The notes under the pieces: model-generated
What the model saw: only the letters and a program-made list of their open reading frames with translations
Database searches by the model: none
What the model was told of the DNA's origin: nothing
Shown: piece after piece, positions 12,701 to 12,977 of the stretch
Position numbering within the stretch: position 1 is the stretch's first letter
How the letters are laid out: each line of letters starts with the position of its first letter
Origin: Candidatus Bathyarchaeota archaeon
GTDB lineage: Archaea; Thermoproteota; Bathyarchaeia; TCS64
Length of the DNA: 12,977 bases
Assembly (NCBI GenBank): GCA_030601645.1
Contig: JAUWBQ010000030.1
Span: 1 to 12,977 of the forward strand
Direction of reading: 5' to 3'
Position numbers and translations under genes: made by a program

Positions 12701-12977
12701 TTACCACTTGTTCCAGTGGACCCGCTCAAGGTTGTAGTTGTCCCTAGGCGCCTTCTCCTCGGCTGGAACACCAAGGGACACGATGCCCAAGGGAGTCACA
12801 TGGTCAGGCACCCCAAGCAGCTCTTTCGTCTCCTTTATCAACGCCTTGCTAGGGTGAACCCCGAGCCATACAGCCCCAAGACCCTTTGCGTGTGCCGCGA
12901 TCAGGATGTTTTCAATGGCAGCCGCACAGTCATGGATCCAGAAGTCTGTTTCCTGTACCTTGTGGTCACCCAATACG
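12701..12977 (-). CDS. Nitroreductase-family FMN flavoprotein, C-terminal part
   Basis: The frame is open to the window edge, so the N-terminal half, including the FMN-binding Arg-rich start, lies outside; the TTG at 12973 is not the true start. The visible part has the family's central and C-terminal signature: DFWIHDCAAAIENILIAAHA, then KGLGAVWLGVHP, LLGVPDHVTPLGIVSLGVPA, and a final polar tail ending in VHWNKW. GLGAVWLGV is the hallmark loop contacting FMN, and ending near an HWNKW tail is common among small archaeal and bacterial nitroreductases (about 170-190 residues). They reduce quinones, nitro compounds or flavins with NAD(P)H; the substrate here is unknown. Codon usage is GC-rich, so it belongs to the chromosomal background and not to the AT-rich island. 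Confidence 0.88.
   Translation of the reverse strand, partial: VLGDHKVQETDFWIHDCAAAIENILIAAHAKGLGAVWLGVHPSKALIKETKELLGVPDHVTPLGIVSLGVPAEEKAPRDNYNLERVHWNKW

Noticed and set aside
12397..12747. 116-codon ORF over the right boundary
   Set aside because: Arg/Pro/Ser-rich translation typical of a wrong frame of GC-rich DNA, and it runs into the convergent nitroreductase gene.
1..12977. CRISPR arrays, IS elements, toxin-antitoxin pairs
   Set aside because: No regularly spaced repeats, no transposase motifs and no terminal inverted repeats were seen on reading both strands.

Overview
The window looks like a chromosomal segment of an archaeon, plausibly a Bathyarchaeia-like member of the Thermoproteota, though the phylum is a guess. 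Evidence for archaea: a HemK2/Mtq2-type methyltransferase, a small FUN14 protein, a KaiC/RadA-type ATPase, a stand-alone AIR-synthase-like protein, an Lrp/AsnC regulator, and AT-rich TATA boxes about 25 bases upstream of several start codons, so that some mRNAs would be nearly leaderless. Most genes are GC-rich (by eye, not computed). No tRNA, rRNA, CRISPR array, transposase or intact integrase was found.

Region 1 (1-3.13 kb): the end of a Yip1-like membrane protein, a small hypothetical protein, an ACT-domain protein, a PqqB-like metallo-beta-lactamase-fold hydrolase, a HemK2-like methyltransferase and a FUN14 membrane protein. Region 2 (3.13-5.2 kb): an Lrp/AsnC regulator with an added Cys-rich tail, an AT-rich leader region, and a PP-loop (ThiI/MnmA-like) thiolation enzyme. 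Region 3 (5.3-8.62 kb): rpiA behind a membrane-anchored coiled-coil gene, an AIR-synthase-related gene, and a RecA/KaiC-type ATPase with a degenerate Walker B segment. Region 4 (8.67-9.34 kb): a TPP riboswitch directly controlling thiT, the thiamine-specific S component of an ECF transporter. The thiT ribosome binding site lies inside the conserved 3' part of the aptamer.

Region 5 (about 9.34-12.7 kb) is the accessory part. Two AT-rich genes are transcribed divergently from a shared AT-rich promoter region. One encodes a 492-residue protein I do not recognise. The other encodes a clear prokaryotic viperin homologue (radical SAM, CTP to ddhCTP; antiviral in characterised members). A 31-codon Lys/Gly/Pro-rich gene follows viperin directly; its perfect Shine-Dalgarno overlaps the viperin stop codon, so the two are probably translationally coupled. 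The island is bordered on both sides by gene-poor DNA carrying four alternating GCGCGC tracts of 7-10 bases, and on the right by a decayed GC-rich gene remnant. The window ends in a partial nitroreductase gene.

The best candidate for something undescribed is the viperin, small basic peptide and unknown 492-residue protein module.
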